Origin: Enterococcus sp. DIV0212c
GTDB lineage: Bacteria; Bacillota; Bacilli; Lactobacillales; Enterococcaceae
Assembly (NCBI RefSeq): GCF_017377505.1
Contig: NZ_JAFREN010000015.1
Span: forward strand, 41,934-105,933
Length of the DNA: 64,000 nt
Direction: 5' to 3'
This document shows, in pieces, positions 47,134 through 56,431 of this stretch. Below the pieces are notes generated by a model. It worked only from the letters and a program-made list of their open reading frames with translations. It searched no databases and was not told where the DNA came from. The position numbers and the translations under genes were made by a program. Position 1 is the first letter of the stretch; every line of letters starts with the position of its first letter.

Positions 47134-50100
47134 TTGGAAAATAAAATAATAAAAAAGGCTGTATTTGTGTTCTTATGTATGTTCTTAATATTTGGATACA
47201 TGTTAGAGGCGGTTACAGTATTTGCAGAGAGTACCACAGAAAACTCTGAAATTGCAGATAATAAAAATGAGAAATCACAAGAAACAATGGATTCAAGTGC
47301 TGTAGATTCTAGTACAGTCATTAGTGACCCAGAAGTGAATTCTACAGAACAACAAGAAACAGATACTTATACAATTGAAAATAGCTCAAATGAGCAAGAT
47401 AATAGTAGTTTTAAATCATCCTCAGAACAAGCGGAGAATACAAAACAAAATAATAATAGTCAAATCGTACCTAGAATTTGGCCTACAGGGTCCGGAAGAC
47501 GGTTTCCCAACGGACTAATGTCTGATAATGAAATTATGGAAGGCAATCCAAATTTGAATGGTTACCGTGAATATGGAGATGATTGGTGGCATGTTGCGAA
47601 TCATATTTTCACACGTCGCATTATTGATAATTACCTTTACACACAATGTTTAGGTAAAAGCTTAGGTTACCGTAAAGGAGATAAGGTTAGTATTCCAATA
47701 GTAAAACAATATTTAGATTTTTCTAGTGGAAAAGGTGGAAAAGAAAAGAATAACAGGCAAGATGGTCAAAGATATGCATTTCAAGAGTTGGTTTCTTGGA
47801 ATTTAAGAACAAAGAGCTGGGTGTCTACTACAGATTGGTCATATGATCCGATACCCTATCTAGCCATTGATTGGAGTGATATACCTAGATCAGCAAGACC
47901 AGATAAATGGGAACTTAATCATTATCGCTCTGCATTTTTGGTTGACGGATCAAATTCTTACTTAGAGATTAGTTGGGCAAAAGGAAAAGATTCGATAGCG
48001 GGTACAATAGGTGATTCAATCAGGTATGAAATCAAAAATATTACTAGGCCATTTAATGCAGTTATAGAATTCGAACGAATAAAAACTACTTTGACTCCTG
48101 AAAGTGTTAATAAAACGAGGTTAAGCGATACGATTTATTATGTAAGTGACTACGGTGGGGCAGATAGTGATTATTCTAATGGGAGCTATTCATGGTGGGG
48201 TCGTGATGGAGATAAACGCGATGGATATTTTAAACCGAGTATATCAATTAATTCAGTTCAGCCAACTAAAATAGAAGCCGAGCAAGATAAACCTGTGGAC
48301 GTGATACTAGGAGAAAGTCTTAGTGCGGCAGATGTTAACTTAAATGATGTTGTTAAAGTTTTAAAACGTACTGACGGTACTGCAATTAAAATTGAAGCAG
48401 ATAGTTACACTCAAGCATTTCAAACGATTGGAGAGCATACCGTTAACGTTAAAGTTACTCAATTATTAGATGGAGCTTCTCAATCAACTATAGTACCTTT
48501 AAAAGTAAATGTTAGATGGGGAAGTACAGTTTTAATGAATGGTTATAATAGTAACTCAATTGGTGCAATTACACTTCACCAAAAAGGTGGCTCTGATTTA
48601 GAGTTGACAGATACTGTAGGATGCACTAGAGAATCTGGTGAAACACAAGTGCATAAGTATTTTAGTGGCGAATCGTATTATGATTTGAGATTGTTGGGTG
48701 TAACGGATATAGTTCAAAAACCAAAAGATTTAAAACCAGTAACAAAAGAAAATTCTTTGACTTGGGCGCATGGTGAAGCGGACGCTCAAGCTAGAATTAA
48801 TGCATTCGGAGATAACTCAGATGGAAGACAAAAAGCTAGTGTTGGAAATATCCTACAAGTAACGCATGTAGAAGCATACTTTCGAGAGTACTTAATGGTC
48901 AATGAACAAAAGACAAAAGAAAATGATGATCAGAAAATAGTTTACTATGAATTGACGAAAAATGGATTTATTCCATTGCGTGTTAATCAGTTGGAAGCCA
49001 AAAAAAGTAGTATTCCACAATTTGCTACGGAGCAGTATTTGAATAAACATATTAAAGAATATATTGATTTAAAAGGTTATTCAAACATTGAAGTGAAAAA
49101 ATTTAGTTCCTATCCAACAACAAATAAAGTTGGGGAGACATCAGGGAAAATAGTCGTTGAAGAAAGATTAAAATCAGGGAAAAAAGTGCAGGAGGAATAT
49201 GAGGTTCAATTTACAGTAAAGGAAGATAAGTCGTCAATCAAAACGAAAGATATAACGATATATCAAGGCCAAAGTTGGAAGAGAGAAGATAGTTTTGTAT
49301 CAGCAACAGATGAAGTTGGAAAGTCTGTTCCATTTTCAGATGGAAGAGTTGATACTAACGGAGCAACTATAGACACCAATAAACCAGGAGTATACGAGCT
49401 TAAGTACACTTTCAAGGGGAATCGAAATGTTGACTCCAAATGTAAAGTGACGGTAAAAGAAGATAAAACAAAAGCAAAATTAAAGCCTGTGGAGATATAT
49501 GTTGGAAACGAATATGATCCGGATTTACCTTTTGAGAATGTGACAGATAAAGATGGAAAGAAACTTAGTGCGAAAGAGGTAAATTACTATTACATTGATG
49601 GTAAAGAAACAAAGACATTCAAATTGGATACATCAATACCTGGTGAGCATGAAGTTAAAGTAGTCGTTAGAAATGCGCAACCAATTTCTGCTGGAGTTAA
49701 CAAGTACTGGACGCATAGTAATAAAGTAAAAGTAACAGTTAAAGAGTATCCAGCACTCACAGCAGAGTCCATTGAGCAAAAAACAATTTTAGGAACAGAT
49801 ACGTCAAAATGGGATGCTAGCAAGTTAATCAAGAATGTTAAAAAAGAAGAAAATAAACCAGCGGACTCAAAAGAGTATACAACAAGAATCAAAGAAGTAG
49901 CAGATACCAAAATGGTTGGGACTAAGAATTTAATTGTTGAAATTAAAAGAACGTCAAATGGCAAAATAACTGATATCGAAGTGCCCGTTACGGTCAAGTG
50001 GGGTTCGACAATAGTTGTTGATAATGTTCCTTACCCTGGAAATTCAAGCTACGCATTAACCATACTCACGGGTGATTCACCGAGGATTATAGCAACATAT

Positions 50101-51138
50101 GGAAACAATAGTGATTACCGATCTAGCTGGATTAATGATTACAGAGGAAATAAAGAATATTTGAGAACAATGATTTACGAAAACATGAACTCCGATACGG
50201 TTTTAAATAATCAAAAATCAGATTATCAATACAGCATGACAGGTGAAGGGATGGTAGAAGACGCTGTAAAAAACTTTGGTACTTCTGGGGAATATCCAGT
50301 AAATAATGGAGATGTTGTTGGACAATACGTCTACACAGTTGATAACAACCAATCTTACCCAGATAACAATCGACTTTTTAAAGATGAAAAAGTAACTCAA
50401 GAGAACAATGGTTTAGATACTGTTTACTATGAAGTAACTAAAACAGGTTTTCAACCGTTAAGAGTGAACCAAATGAAAATGAAAGGCGATATTTCGACGA
50501 TTAGACATATCAGTAATACTGACTTGGAAAAAGATCTTAAAGAAAATCCGGATAAATATTTTGAGAATCCCAATAAATACAACGATGTTAAATTAGTTGG
50601 ATTCGCTAAATATCCAGATACATCAAAATCAGGAAAGCAACCAGCAACAATTAGATTTGAAGAAACGCTGAAATCGGGTAAAAAAGTTCAGTACGATTAC
50701 GATATACAGTTAAATGTGGATAATAGATGGGTGAACGTGACCATTCCAACTAAGATGTTGTTCTTTTCAGATATGAAAAGCGGAAAGAAAGATAAGGTTA
50801 TTTCCGAAAGTTATTCCATCACAAACAACTCTGATAATACGTCATTGGAAGTAGAGATGGCCTCGTTCTCTGTTGCAAAAGATAGTGAAGTGACTTACTT
50901 ATCACCAACAGAAAAAGATCCAGTTAACGGTGAGAATAAATTACGACTTAATTTACTTGTAAATAGTCAACCAAAAGTACAGGGGTTAACTAACGAAACG
51001 AAACCAACTCATTTGATAGATTTAGACGTTAAAAAATCAACTAACCTAACATTTGAAGGGCAATACTTTAATGCTAAGTCAGAAGATTCTCCGGAAGCAA
51101 AAAGTAGCATGGTATTGAAATTTAACATTAAAAAATAA
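47134..51138 (+). CDS. Large secreted multi-domain surface protein
   Basis: A ~1334-aa exported protein. The start is the TTG at 47134, behind AAAGGTGG, rather than the ATG at 47113 that overlaps this site. A signal peptide (to VFAES) is followed by a Ser/Glu/Asn-rich region (~30-115), a Trp-rich N-terminal domain, and Ig-like segments. A ~230-residue module occurs twice, at about 459-695 and 953-1196: both start V(R/K)WGST and contain VYYE(L/V)TK-GF-PLRVNQ, then EE(R/T)LKSGKKVQ. The last ~135 residues (RWVNVTIPTKMLFFSD on) resemble the separate 216-aa protein of the same cluster. No LPxTG is present, so surface retention must come from partners. Function unknown; an adhesin or matrix protein is likely. 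Confidence 0.75.
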   Translation: MENKIIKKAVFVFLCMFLIFGYMLEAVTVFAESTTENSEIADNKNEKSQETMDSSAVDSSTVISDPEVNSTEQQETDTYTIENSSNEQDNSSFKSSSEQAENTKQNNNSQIVPRIWPTGSGRRFPNGLMSDNEIMEGNPNLNGYREYGDDWWHVANHIFTRRIIDNYLYTQCLGKSLGYRKGDKVSIPIVKQYLDFSSGKGGKEKNNRQDGQRYAFQELVSWNLRTKSWVSTTDWSYDPIPYLAIDWSDIPRSARPDKWELNHYRSAFLVDGSNSYLEISWAKGKDSIAGTIGDSIRYEIKNITRPFNAVIEFERIKTTLTPESVNKTRLSDTIYYVSDYGGADSDYSNGSYSWWGRDGDKRDGYFKPSISINSVQPTKIEAEQDKPVDVILGESLSAADVNLNDVVKVLKRTDGTAIKIEADSYTQAFQTIGEHTVNVKVTQLLDGASQSTIVPLKVNVRWGSTVLMNGYNSNSIGAITLHQKGGSDLELTDTVGCTRESGETQVHKYFSGESYYDLRLLGVTDIVQKPKDLKPVTKENSLTWAHGEADAQARINAFGDNSDGRQKASVGNILQVTHVEAYFREYLMVNEQKTKENDDQKIVYYELTKNGFIPLRVNQLEAKKSSIPQFATEQYLNKHIKEYIDLKGYSNIEVKKFSSYPTTNKVGETSGKIVVEERLKSGKKVQEEYEVQFTVKEDKSSIKTKDITIYQGQSWKREDSFVSATDEVGKSVPFSDGRVDTNGATIDTNKPGVYELKYTFKGNRNVDSKCKVTVKEDKTKAKLKPVEIYVGNEYDPDLPFENVTDKDGKKLSAKEVNYYYIDGKETKTFKLDTSIPGEHEVKVVVRNAQPISAGVNKYWTHSNKVKVTVKEYPALTAESIEQKTILGTDTSKWDASKLIKNVKKEENKPADSKEYTTRIKEVADTKMVGTKNLIVEIKRTSNGKITDIEVPVTVKWGSTIVVDNVPYPGNSSYALTILTGDSPRIIATYGNNSDYRSSWINDYRGNKEYLRTMIYENMNSDTVLNNQKSDYQYSMTGEGMVEDAVKNFGTSGEYPVNNGDVVGQYVYTVDNNQSYPDNNRLFKDEKVTQENNGLDTVYYEVTKTGFQPLRVNQMKMKGDISTIRHISNTDLEKDLKENPDKYFENPNKYNDVKLVGFAKYPDTSKSGKQPATIRFEETLKSGKKVQYDYDIQLNVDNRWVNVTIPTKMLFFSDMKSGKKDKVISESYSITNNSDNTSLEVEMASFSVAKDSEVTYLSPTEKDPVNGENKLRLNLLVNSQPKVQGLTNETKPTHLIDLDVKKSTNLTFEGQYFNAKSEDSPEAKSSMVLKFNIKK

Positions 51139-51151
51139 AGAGGTGCTAGCA

Positions 51152-51673
51152 GTGGAATCAAAAGAAAAGAACAACAAAAAGAAATGGATATGTCTCTTGT
51201 TATTACTTCTTTTAATCATTGGAGCAGCTGGAGGATATTACTGGTATAAAACCCATCAAAATCCTAAAGAATTGATTGCCGGAGATTACCCAGATGTAAA
51301 AGATGCGCAGAAAATGACTGAAAAAGAATTAAAAGAGTATCGAAAAAAGAAAATGGATGAGACACAATTTACTTTAACAATATTTCCAGAAGCAACGTTT
51401 AGTAAAGAGACTTCTGAAGGGAATATTTATATAAAAAATGAGCCAGTTAACGCTTACCCAATTAATGTAAGAGTCATTCTAGATGAAGGCAACAAACAGA
51501 TTTATGAGTCTGGAATGGTTGAACCCGGTTTTGAAGTAACTAAAGCCAAACTAGACAAACCTTTAGAACCAGGAACATATAAAGCAACGGCTTATGTTGA
51601 TATTTACGATAACAAGACAAAAGAAAAAAGAGGTACGACACAAGCAGTGATAGAAATTACTGTTACAGAATGA
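51152..51673 (+). CDS. Membrane-anchored accessory protein of the surface cluster
   Basis: A 173-aa protein with a Lys-rich start, one membrane helix (WICLLLLLLLIIGAAGGYYW) and an extracellular beta domain (FTLTIFPEATFSKETSEGNI, ending GTTQAVIEITVTE) that resembles an Ig-like or DUF-type fold. The start is GTG at 51152 after AGAGGTG. It lies 13 bp after the large protein gene, so it probably anchors or folds it. Confidence 0.65.
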   Translation: MESKEKNNKKKWICLLLLLLLIIGAAGGYYWYKTHQNPKELIAGDYPDVKDAQKMTEKELKEYRKKKMDETQFTLTIFPEATFSKETSEGNIYIKNEPVNAYPINVRVILDEGNKQIYESGMVEPGFEVTKAKLDKPLEPGTYKATAYVDIYDNKTKEKRGTTQAVIEITVTE

Positions 51674-51730
51674 ATTTAGTAGCGAAAAGCTATTGAAGAT
51701 AAATAAAAAAACTTTGAGGAGAGATCGATT

Positions 51731-52381
51731 ATGAAGAAAAAAGTATTTGCAACATTATTATTAGCAGGAATGGTTTTAGGAACAGGACAAGCAGCTTTTG
51801 CTGCTGAAACCCCGGATGATAATAACCGTACAATAATTAATAACTCAGATGGAAGTCTAACTGACAAGCTTAACAAGGGATACGAAATACCAGTTAAGGG
51901 AACACTTGGTGATCTTGATCCTGAAAATCCTGAAGAAAATATTACAGAGGGGGATAGTAAATGGATTAAAGTTGAAATCCCAACTAATGCATTTTTTAGA
52001 ACTGATGGTCAAAAAGAAACGATTATATCTGACCCCCACCAAGTTAAAAACCTATCTGGTCGTCCAGTAAAAGTTAGTTTAGCAAAATTTAGTGAAGCTA
52101 CGCCAGGTCAAAAAGGTGTTGTAGAATTAAGTTTAAAATCACTTTCAGATACGAAGGTAATTCCACTTATAAAAAATAGCGCAGTAGCAACTATAACAGA
52201 AACCGAATTGGCCAAAATACCTGCAAAGACAAAAACTAAAACTTCTGACTACTCATTTGGGTATACCGGGAAAGCAGACTTTACTGGATTAAACAAAGCT
52301 AAAGATAATCATGTTAACTACAAAATGGACTTGAAATTTGAAGCATTAAATAAAAATAGTGAGTCTGTAGTTAAGCCGTAA
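51731..52381 (+). CDS. Secreted beta-domain protein related to the end of the large protein
   Basis: A 216-aa exported protein (signal peptide cut near AFAAET). The domain WIKVEIPTNAFFRT, then IISDPHQVKNLSGRPVKVSL, and YKMDLKFEAL parallels the C-terminal domain of the 1334-aa protein. No wall-anchor or WxL motif is visible. GAGGAGAG precedes the ATG. It may be a repeating partner subunit. Confidence 0.7.
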   Translation: MKKKVFATLLLAGMVLGTGQAAFAAETPDDNNRTIINNSDGSLTDKLNKGYEIPVKGTLGDLDPENPEENITEGDSKWIKVEIPTNAFFRTDGQKETIISDPHQVKNLSGRPVKVSLAKFSEATPGQKGVVELSLKSLSDTKVIPLIKNSAVATITETELAKIPAKTKTKTSDYSFGYTGKADFTGLNKAKDNHVNYKMDLKFEALNKNSESVVKP

Positions 52382-52382
52382 T

Positions 52383-52733
52383 ATGAAAAAAAAGAATCTG
52401 TTAGTTTTACCAATTATGATTACTTGTTTTCTTTTGGGAATATTTGGAATGGAATCTAGTGCATATGGTAAAGAGCTGAATGGTGAAGCAGAAGTCAGTA
52501 TTCCGGTTACTGGAATACTGACTGACGGAAAAACAGATGAACAAAATGTCGATGATAAGAATACTGGGGAAGATATAAGTGGAAATGTCGCGACTGTCAT
52601 AAAAGATAAATCAATTCAGAGATTACCAACTACGGGGGAAAAGTTAAGCATGTTTTTATTGCTTGTTGGTATATTCTTGTTGGTTGTTGTGTTAGGTATG
52701 AAGAACAAAAAGATTTTTGTAAAAAGTAGATAA
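52383..52733 (+). CDS. Small LPxTG wall-anchored protein
   Basis: A 116-aa protein: signal peptide to about residue 28, a short acidic region (~30-80) and a full sortase signal, LPTTGE, a hydrophobic stretch and the tail KNKKIFVKSR. It starts one base after the preceding stop and has no ribosome site, so translation is coupled. It is likely to be the only covalently wall-linked member of the cluster. Small LPxTG proteins accompany enterococcal WxL clusters; the layout is similar but no WxL domain was found. Confidence 0.82.
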   Translation: MKKKNLLVLPIMITCFLLGIFGMESSAYGKELNGEAEVSIPVTGILTDGKTDEQNVDDKNTGEDISGNVATVIKDKSIQRLPTTGEKLSMFLLLVGIFLLVVVLGMKNKKIFVKSR

Positions 52734-52774
52734 AAGATCAAAAAATGAAAAACATAGATTTCCATATAAGTGAA

Positions 52775-52818
52775 TGTCCTTAGAATGTTGATTTATCAAC
52801 GTTCTAAGGACATTTTTT
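52775..52818 (+). terminator. Terminator of the surface cluster
   Basis: 18-bp arms 52775-52792/52795-52812 with one G-T pair, then six T's. Confidence 0.93.
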
Positions 52819-53285
52819 ATTACGAAGAATGAATTCAGTTTGCTCCATAAATAATTTGAAAATTCGTTAGTAGAGATAGTTGTATTTTTAAGAGTTATTA
52901 AGCCAATAAAGAGAATTTGAGAGTAAAAGATCTTAATCAGAGTTTACTTTTTAAGTTTGTTTTTTGTTTTATTTAAATATTTGTTCTTTTAACATCTTTA
53001 ATTAGTTGGCTCTAAAAATGCAATTCTCCCCAATCTAAGAACTGTAACCTATTCGTTTGCCTTGTTCATCATATAGTCATTCTTGATGCTTAGAAGCAAG
53101 AAATCAGCTATTAAACCTGCTGCTAAACGATAAGTTATTGCCCGTGGTTTTTATTTTCCATTATAGGTTTGCTAGTATTGATTTCAGAACTAGTTTTGTG
53201 AATAGTAATAAATCTTAGTCAGTCAACTTAAACTATAGAGGTTAAGTGATTTAATTAGAGATAGTTGGGTATACTATTTATACTA
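52819..53285. other. Gap of ~465 bp without a supported gene
   Basis: A/T-rich. On the minus strand around 53035-53075 the frame reads LYDEQGKRIGYSS before a stop and looks like the decayed end of a gene, but no open frame of useful length extends it. No bacteriocin precursor (YGNGV motif) was found on either strand. Confidence 0.4.
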
Positions 53286-53582
53286 TTAATTCCCATATCT
53301 AATATTGGATATAGAAGTCAGTTCTTTTAGTTTTTTAGATTGATGGTCAGATAAAGCAACCCCATCATTTCTGATTGCTTTAGAAATATCTAAGTTCATA
53401 CGACTCAAGATCATCGGAACAGAAGCGCTCTTTTGTTTTAATTCTTCAAGATAATTTTCTAACACTTTTTGTAGCGATTCGTTATCTGTGCCTGTTTTTA
53501 AATCATCCAATAAATCAGTAATAATGTTTTCTGCTTGTTTTCCTCGTTCGTTTCCCCCAGAAAACCATTTCAATTTATCCAT
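53286..53582 (-). CDS. Class IIa bacteriocin immunity protein
   Basis: A 98-aa helical cytoplasmic protein. The C-terminal part PMILSRMNLDISKAIRND followed by LSDHQSKKLKELTSIS and IRYGN matches the enterocin A/pediocin immunity family, which protects the mannose PTS from the matching bacteriocin. AAGGAGTGG precedes the ATG. No bacteriocin or ABC export gene lies nearby, so it is an orphan. Confidence 0.85.
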   Translation of the reverse strand: MDKLKWFSGGNERGKQAENIITDLLDDLKTGTDNESLQKVLENYLEELKQKSASVPMILSRMNLDISKAIRNDGVALSDHQSKKLKELTSISNIRYGN

Positions 53583-53812
53583 AAAATACCACTCCTTAAT
53601 TCTATTTATTTATGATTTTAGTTTTTAGCGTAGCGTTTTTGATATCCTATTGAGATGAATCTTTTTTGATAGAATACCCTAATTGTTGAAAGTATAACTA
53701 AATCCTAGCATATTCCTAGGTTGATCTTTGTTTCAAAGATTACTTAGTTAAATAAATACCCAGATAGGCCATATAACAATGTAGGTATTGGTGCACTAGG
53801 TACTTTTATTTT

Positions 53813-55312
53813 TTATTCAGGCAAAGTGAAATTTTTTTTGTAAAGTAATTCCGTAATAGCTGCAATCATTGCCTTCCAATTATGTTCATCAAAAATGTCA
53901 TACAAGTAAAAATATTCAGCATTCGATTCACCCTGATAACTATCTGAAATAATTAAATCAGCGTCTTTAGGAGTGTCTATATATTCAATATTTCGAAACA
54001 CTAAGTTGATATTGTATTTTATTTGATCATTTAAATAGAACAATCGACCATACTGAACGCATATTTTTAATGGTTCTATGGGTGCGTTACTATCAATAAT
54101 AAAGAAAAGGTAGTGAGCGATATATTTTATGACTTCATCTGTAAGTTCAAATGGAGGCGGCAATTGGGATAGCGTATTTTTGTAATACGAGATAAATTCT
54201 TTTTCAAAGGATTTCACTATTGGATTAACTGAATTCGGATTCAAAAAACTATCTTTTTGTTTGTGCCAATCAGAGTAATCTAGACCAACATATTTGATAT
54301 AAAGACAGATAGTATTTAAATTGTAGTAAGAAATTAACCAACGTTCCATTGAAACGGTAACATTAAATGTTCTAAATAAATGGTTTAGCAATTTTTTACT
54401 ATATTGGGTTAAAGGTGTAGATAAATTTAAAAATTCTTGAGCCATCTCAATCTGCTGTTCCTGAGTATCACAACCTGAAATATAAAAACGTACTAAGAAG
54501 TTGAAAAATAATTTCTCTTGATAGAACACATGGTCAGGTATTTTGTAATCATCTGAATAGAGAACTTGACTGAAAGTTTTGTTTGTCTCAAATGGTGATA
54601 AATCTTTTATACATTCGTCATTTAAAACGACGTGCTTTTTTCTTGAGTACATTCTGTATTTTGATATTACTACTAAATAATTGAATCGTTGTAATTGAGA
54701 ACGTTTAAAGAGTTTTGTTTCTTCAATCATAGGTACCTGGGATTGAAGAACTTTTTTAAATGGCCATTCTAATCCTTTGAAAATTGACCAATAATAAAAA
54801 CAGAAAAATATTCGAATATTTCGTTCTTTTTCACTCACGATATTACTAGAAATATCGGTTGTTTTAAAAGTTATTTCTATTTTAAAAGTTTCTAACAGCG
54901 AATTTAAGTCCCTAATGGCTTTGTACAAGTGAGGAGGGCTTATGTGCAAGTATTCAGATAATTCATTAATACTTTGAAAGTGTTTATTCAAGAAAGCTTC
55001 AATAATTTTAAATTTAGTTGTATCTCTGAAATAGTTTAGACGAAGAATGTCATTAACATAGGGAATGGGTTTACCAGAATCATTTTGTAAATAATAAAGA
55101 TTATTAATACTTACTATCTTTACAGAATCATTTTGGAAAATTTGTTGAAAGTCTTCATTTAATTGCCGAATATACCTGTTTGCAGAAGTTGTTGAAATCA
55201 GAAAAAAATCTGCAATGTCATTAATTGTAATGTTTTCTTCATTAAAATAGATAAAAACAAAAAGATCATATTTTTGTTTGTCAATTGGTTTCATGTAAAA
55301 ATTGTTTATCAT
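53813..55312 (-). CDS. Mga-like transcriptional regulator 2
   Basis: A 499-aa regulator with the same layout as regulator 1: HTH motifs at INDIADFFLISTTSANRYIR and INELSEYLHISPPHLYKAIR, a PRD-like body and an EIIB-like end (INLVFRNIEYIDTPKDADLI). The two are related but clearly diverged. The ATG follows GAGGTGGTGA. It is divergent from the pseudo-receiver regulator, sharing a 230-bp intergenic region. Confidence 0.82.
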   Translation of the reverse strand: MINNFYMKPIDKQKYDLFVFIYFNEENITINDIADFFLISTTSANRYIRQLNEDFQQIFQNDSVKIVSINNLYYLQNDSGKPIPYVNDILRLNYFRDTTKFKIIEAFLNKHFQSINELSEYLHISPPHLYKAIRDLNSLLETFKIEITFKTTDISSNIVSEKERNIRIFFCFYYWSIFKGLEWPFKKVLQSQVPMIEETKLFKRSQLQRFNYLVVISKYRMYSRKKHVVLNDECIKDLSPFETNKTFSQVLYSDDYKIPDHVFYQEKLFFNFLVRFYISGCDTQEQQIEMAQEFLNLSTPLTQYSKKLLNHLFRTFNVTVSMERWLISYYNLNTICLYIKYVGLDYSDWHKQKDSFLNPNSVNPIVKSFEKEFISYYKNTLSQLPPPFELTDEVIKYIAHYLFFIIDSNAPIEPLKICVQYGRLFYLNDQIKYNINLVFRNIEYIDTPKDADLIISDSYQGESNAEYFYLYDIFDEHNWKAMIAAITELLYKKNFTLPE

Positions 55313-55542
55313 AAAATCACCACCTCATCTTAGAATGTTTCATCACTTTATTATAGCATCTTTTTATTATTATTTAATAATGTTCTCTTGAGAGACATAT
55401 TTAGATAAACGAAAGGTAGAAAAAAAGTATAAAATCTAAAAGTAAAGGTTTATTCTTTTACCTGTAAAAGTAAAAACATAGAACACAGGAACCATCATTT
55501 ACCATTTCTTTAGAACTTAAAATGAACTTAGGAGAGATCGAA

Positions 55543-56250
55543 ATGCATACAATTGGTGTATTGTCCTTAACGGACGTAAAAGAAAACAAACACATAACCT
55601 TTTTAGCTGAAAAAGGTTGGGCTATTCAAGAAGTTGAAGTGAAAGAATTAACAAAGATAGAACCAAAAATTCAGACTATCTTGCTTGAAGAAAGTACAAT
55701 GCCGGCAACATGTTGTCTTCTCACTGAGCTGACTCGAGGAACTAGAAATATGGATATTCCAATCTATATAATATCTAAAAATAGTTCAGAGTATAATTTG
55801 GTTTATTTGCAGCTAGGTGTTGAGGCTTGTTTCTCTGTAGAAATGGCTCCAGATGAACTTTGTTTGACGTTAACTAATTTGTTAAATCATTATGATCACT
55901 TTTCATCTCAGAATAATACAGAGCAAATAGAAGACGCAGCATCGATTGAAATGAATAACTTAAAATTGGTACCAGAAAATCTTAGTGTGATAATTGATGG
56001 AAAAAAAGAGGTGAATTTAACTAAAATAGAATTCCAAATTATGGGTGTTCTATGTAATAATCCCGATAAAACAGTCTGTTATGCTGATCTTATGAAACAA
56101 GTATGGTCCAATGAATCAGATGGAACAGTAAGAAATTACAAAATTGCCAATGCGGTTTTTCACATAAGAAATAAAATTGAAAAAAATCCTAAATTTCCTA
56201 GATTTATTAAAACGGTTCGTTCTAAGGGATACATGTTAAGTCTTAATTAA
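55543..56250 (+). CDS. Winged-helix regulator with degenerate receiver
   Basis: A 235-aa OmpR-like protein. The output domain is intact (VNLTKIEFQIMGVLCNNPDK, then FIKTVRSKGYML). The receiver-like N-terminus has Glu (ILLEES, 49-50) where the phospho-Asp should be and lacks the acidic pair and the KP lysine, so it is unlikely to be phosphorylated in the usual way. The ATG at 55543 follows AGGAG; the frame extends seven codons upstream. No kinase is adjacent. Confidence 0.8.
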   Translation: MHTIGVLSLTDVKENKHITFLAEKGWAIQEVEVKELTKIEPKIQTILLEESTMPATCCLLTELTRGTRNMDIPIYIISKNSSEYNLVYLQLGVEACFSVEMAPDELCLTLTNLLNHYDHFSSQNNTEQIEDAASIEMNNLKLVPENLSVIIDGKKEVNLTKIEFQIMGVLCNNPDKTVCYADLMKQVWSNESDGTVRNYKIANAVFHIRNKIEKNPKFPRFIKTVRSKGYMLSLN

Positions 56251-56372
56251 ATTCTTTAAAATAAATTAGGGATTCTTAAAGATCATACTTAAAATAAAAC
56301 AGTAATATAATATATCTTGATTAAATTGGGACTTTTGGAAACGAATAGCCCTGTTCAGTAACGAGTTCATTG

Positions 56373-56415
56373 ATAAGCAATTAGTATGCTAGTCCATATT
56401 AATTGCTTATTTTTT
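56373..56415 (+). terminator. Terminator just before the IbrA-like gene
   Basis: ATAAGCAATTA-TATG (56373-56388) pairs with CATA-TAATTGCTTAT (56395-56410), then T's. The IbrA ribosome site begins only 5 bp later, so this could also be an attenuator. Confidence 0.8.
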
Positions 56416-56431
56416 ATAAGGAGGGTTTAAG

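Noticed and set aside
47134..52733. Classification as a WxL gene cluster
   Set aside because: The layout (small LPxTG protein, secreted beta proteins) is similar, but I found no WxL motif pair and no DUF916-like protein with certainty.
34201..52818. The similar GTTGATTTATCAA-tipped hairpins at 34201-34247 and 52775-52818 as att sites
   Set aside because: Both are good intrinsic terminators; similarity is limited to the tip and flanks do not match.
53000..53170. Minus-strand text LYDEQGKRIGYSS that looks like the end of a gene
   Set aside because: A stop directly precedes it and no longer open frame joins it; too short to identify.
53747..53840. Short + strand stretch reading NNVGIGALGTFIFYSGKV, reminiscent of a bacteriocin
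   Set aside because: No start codon, no double-glycine leader, and it overlaps the 3' end of the Mga-like gene.
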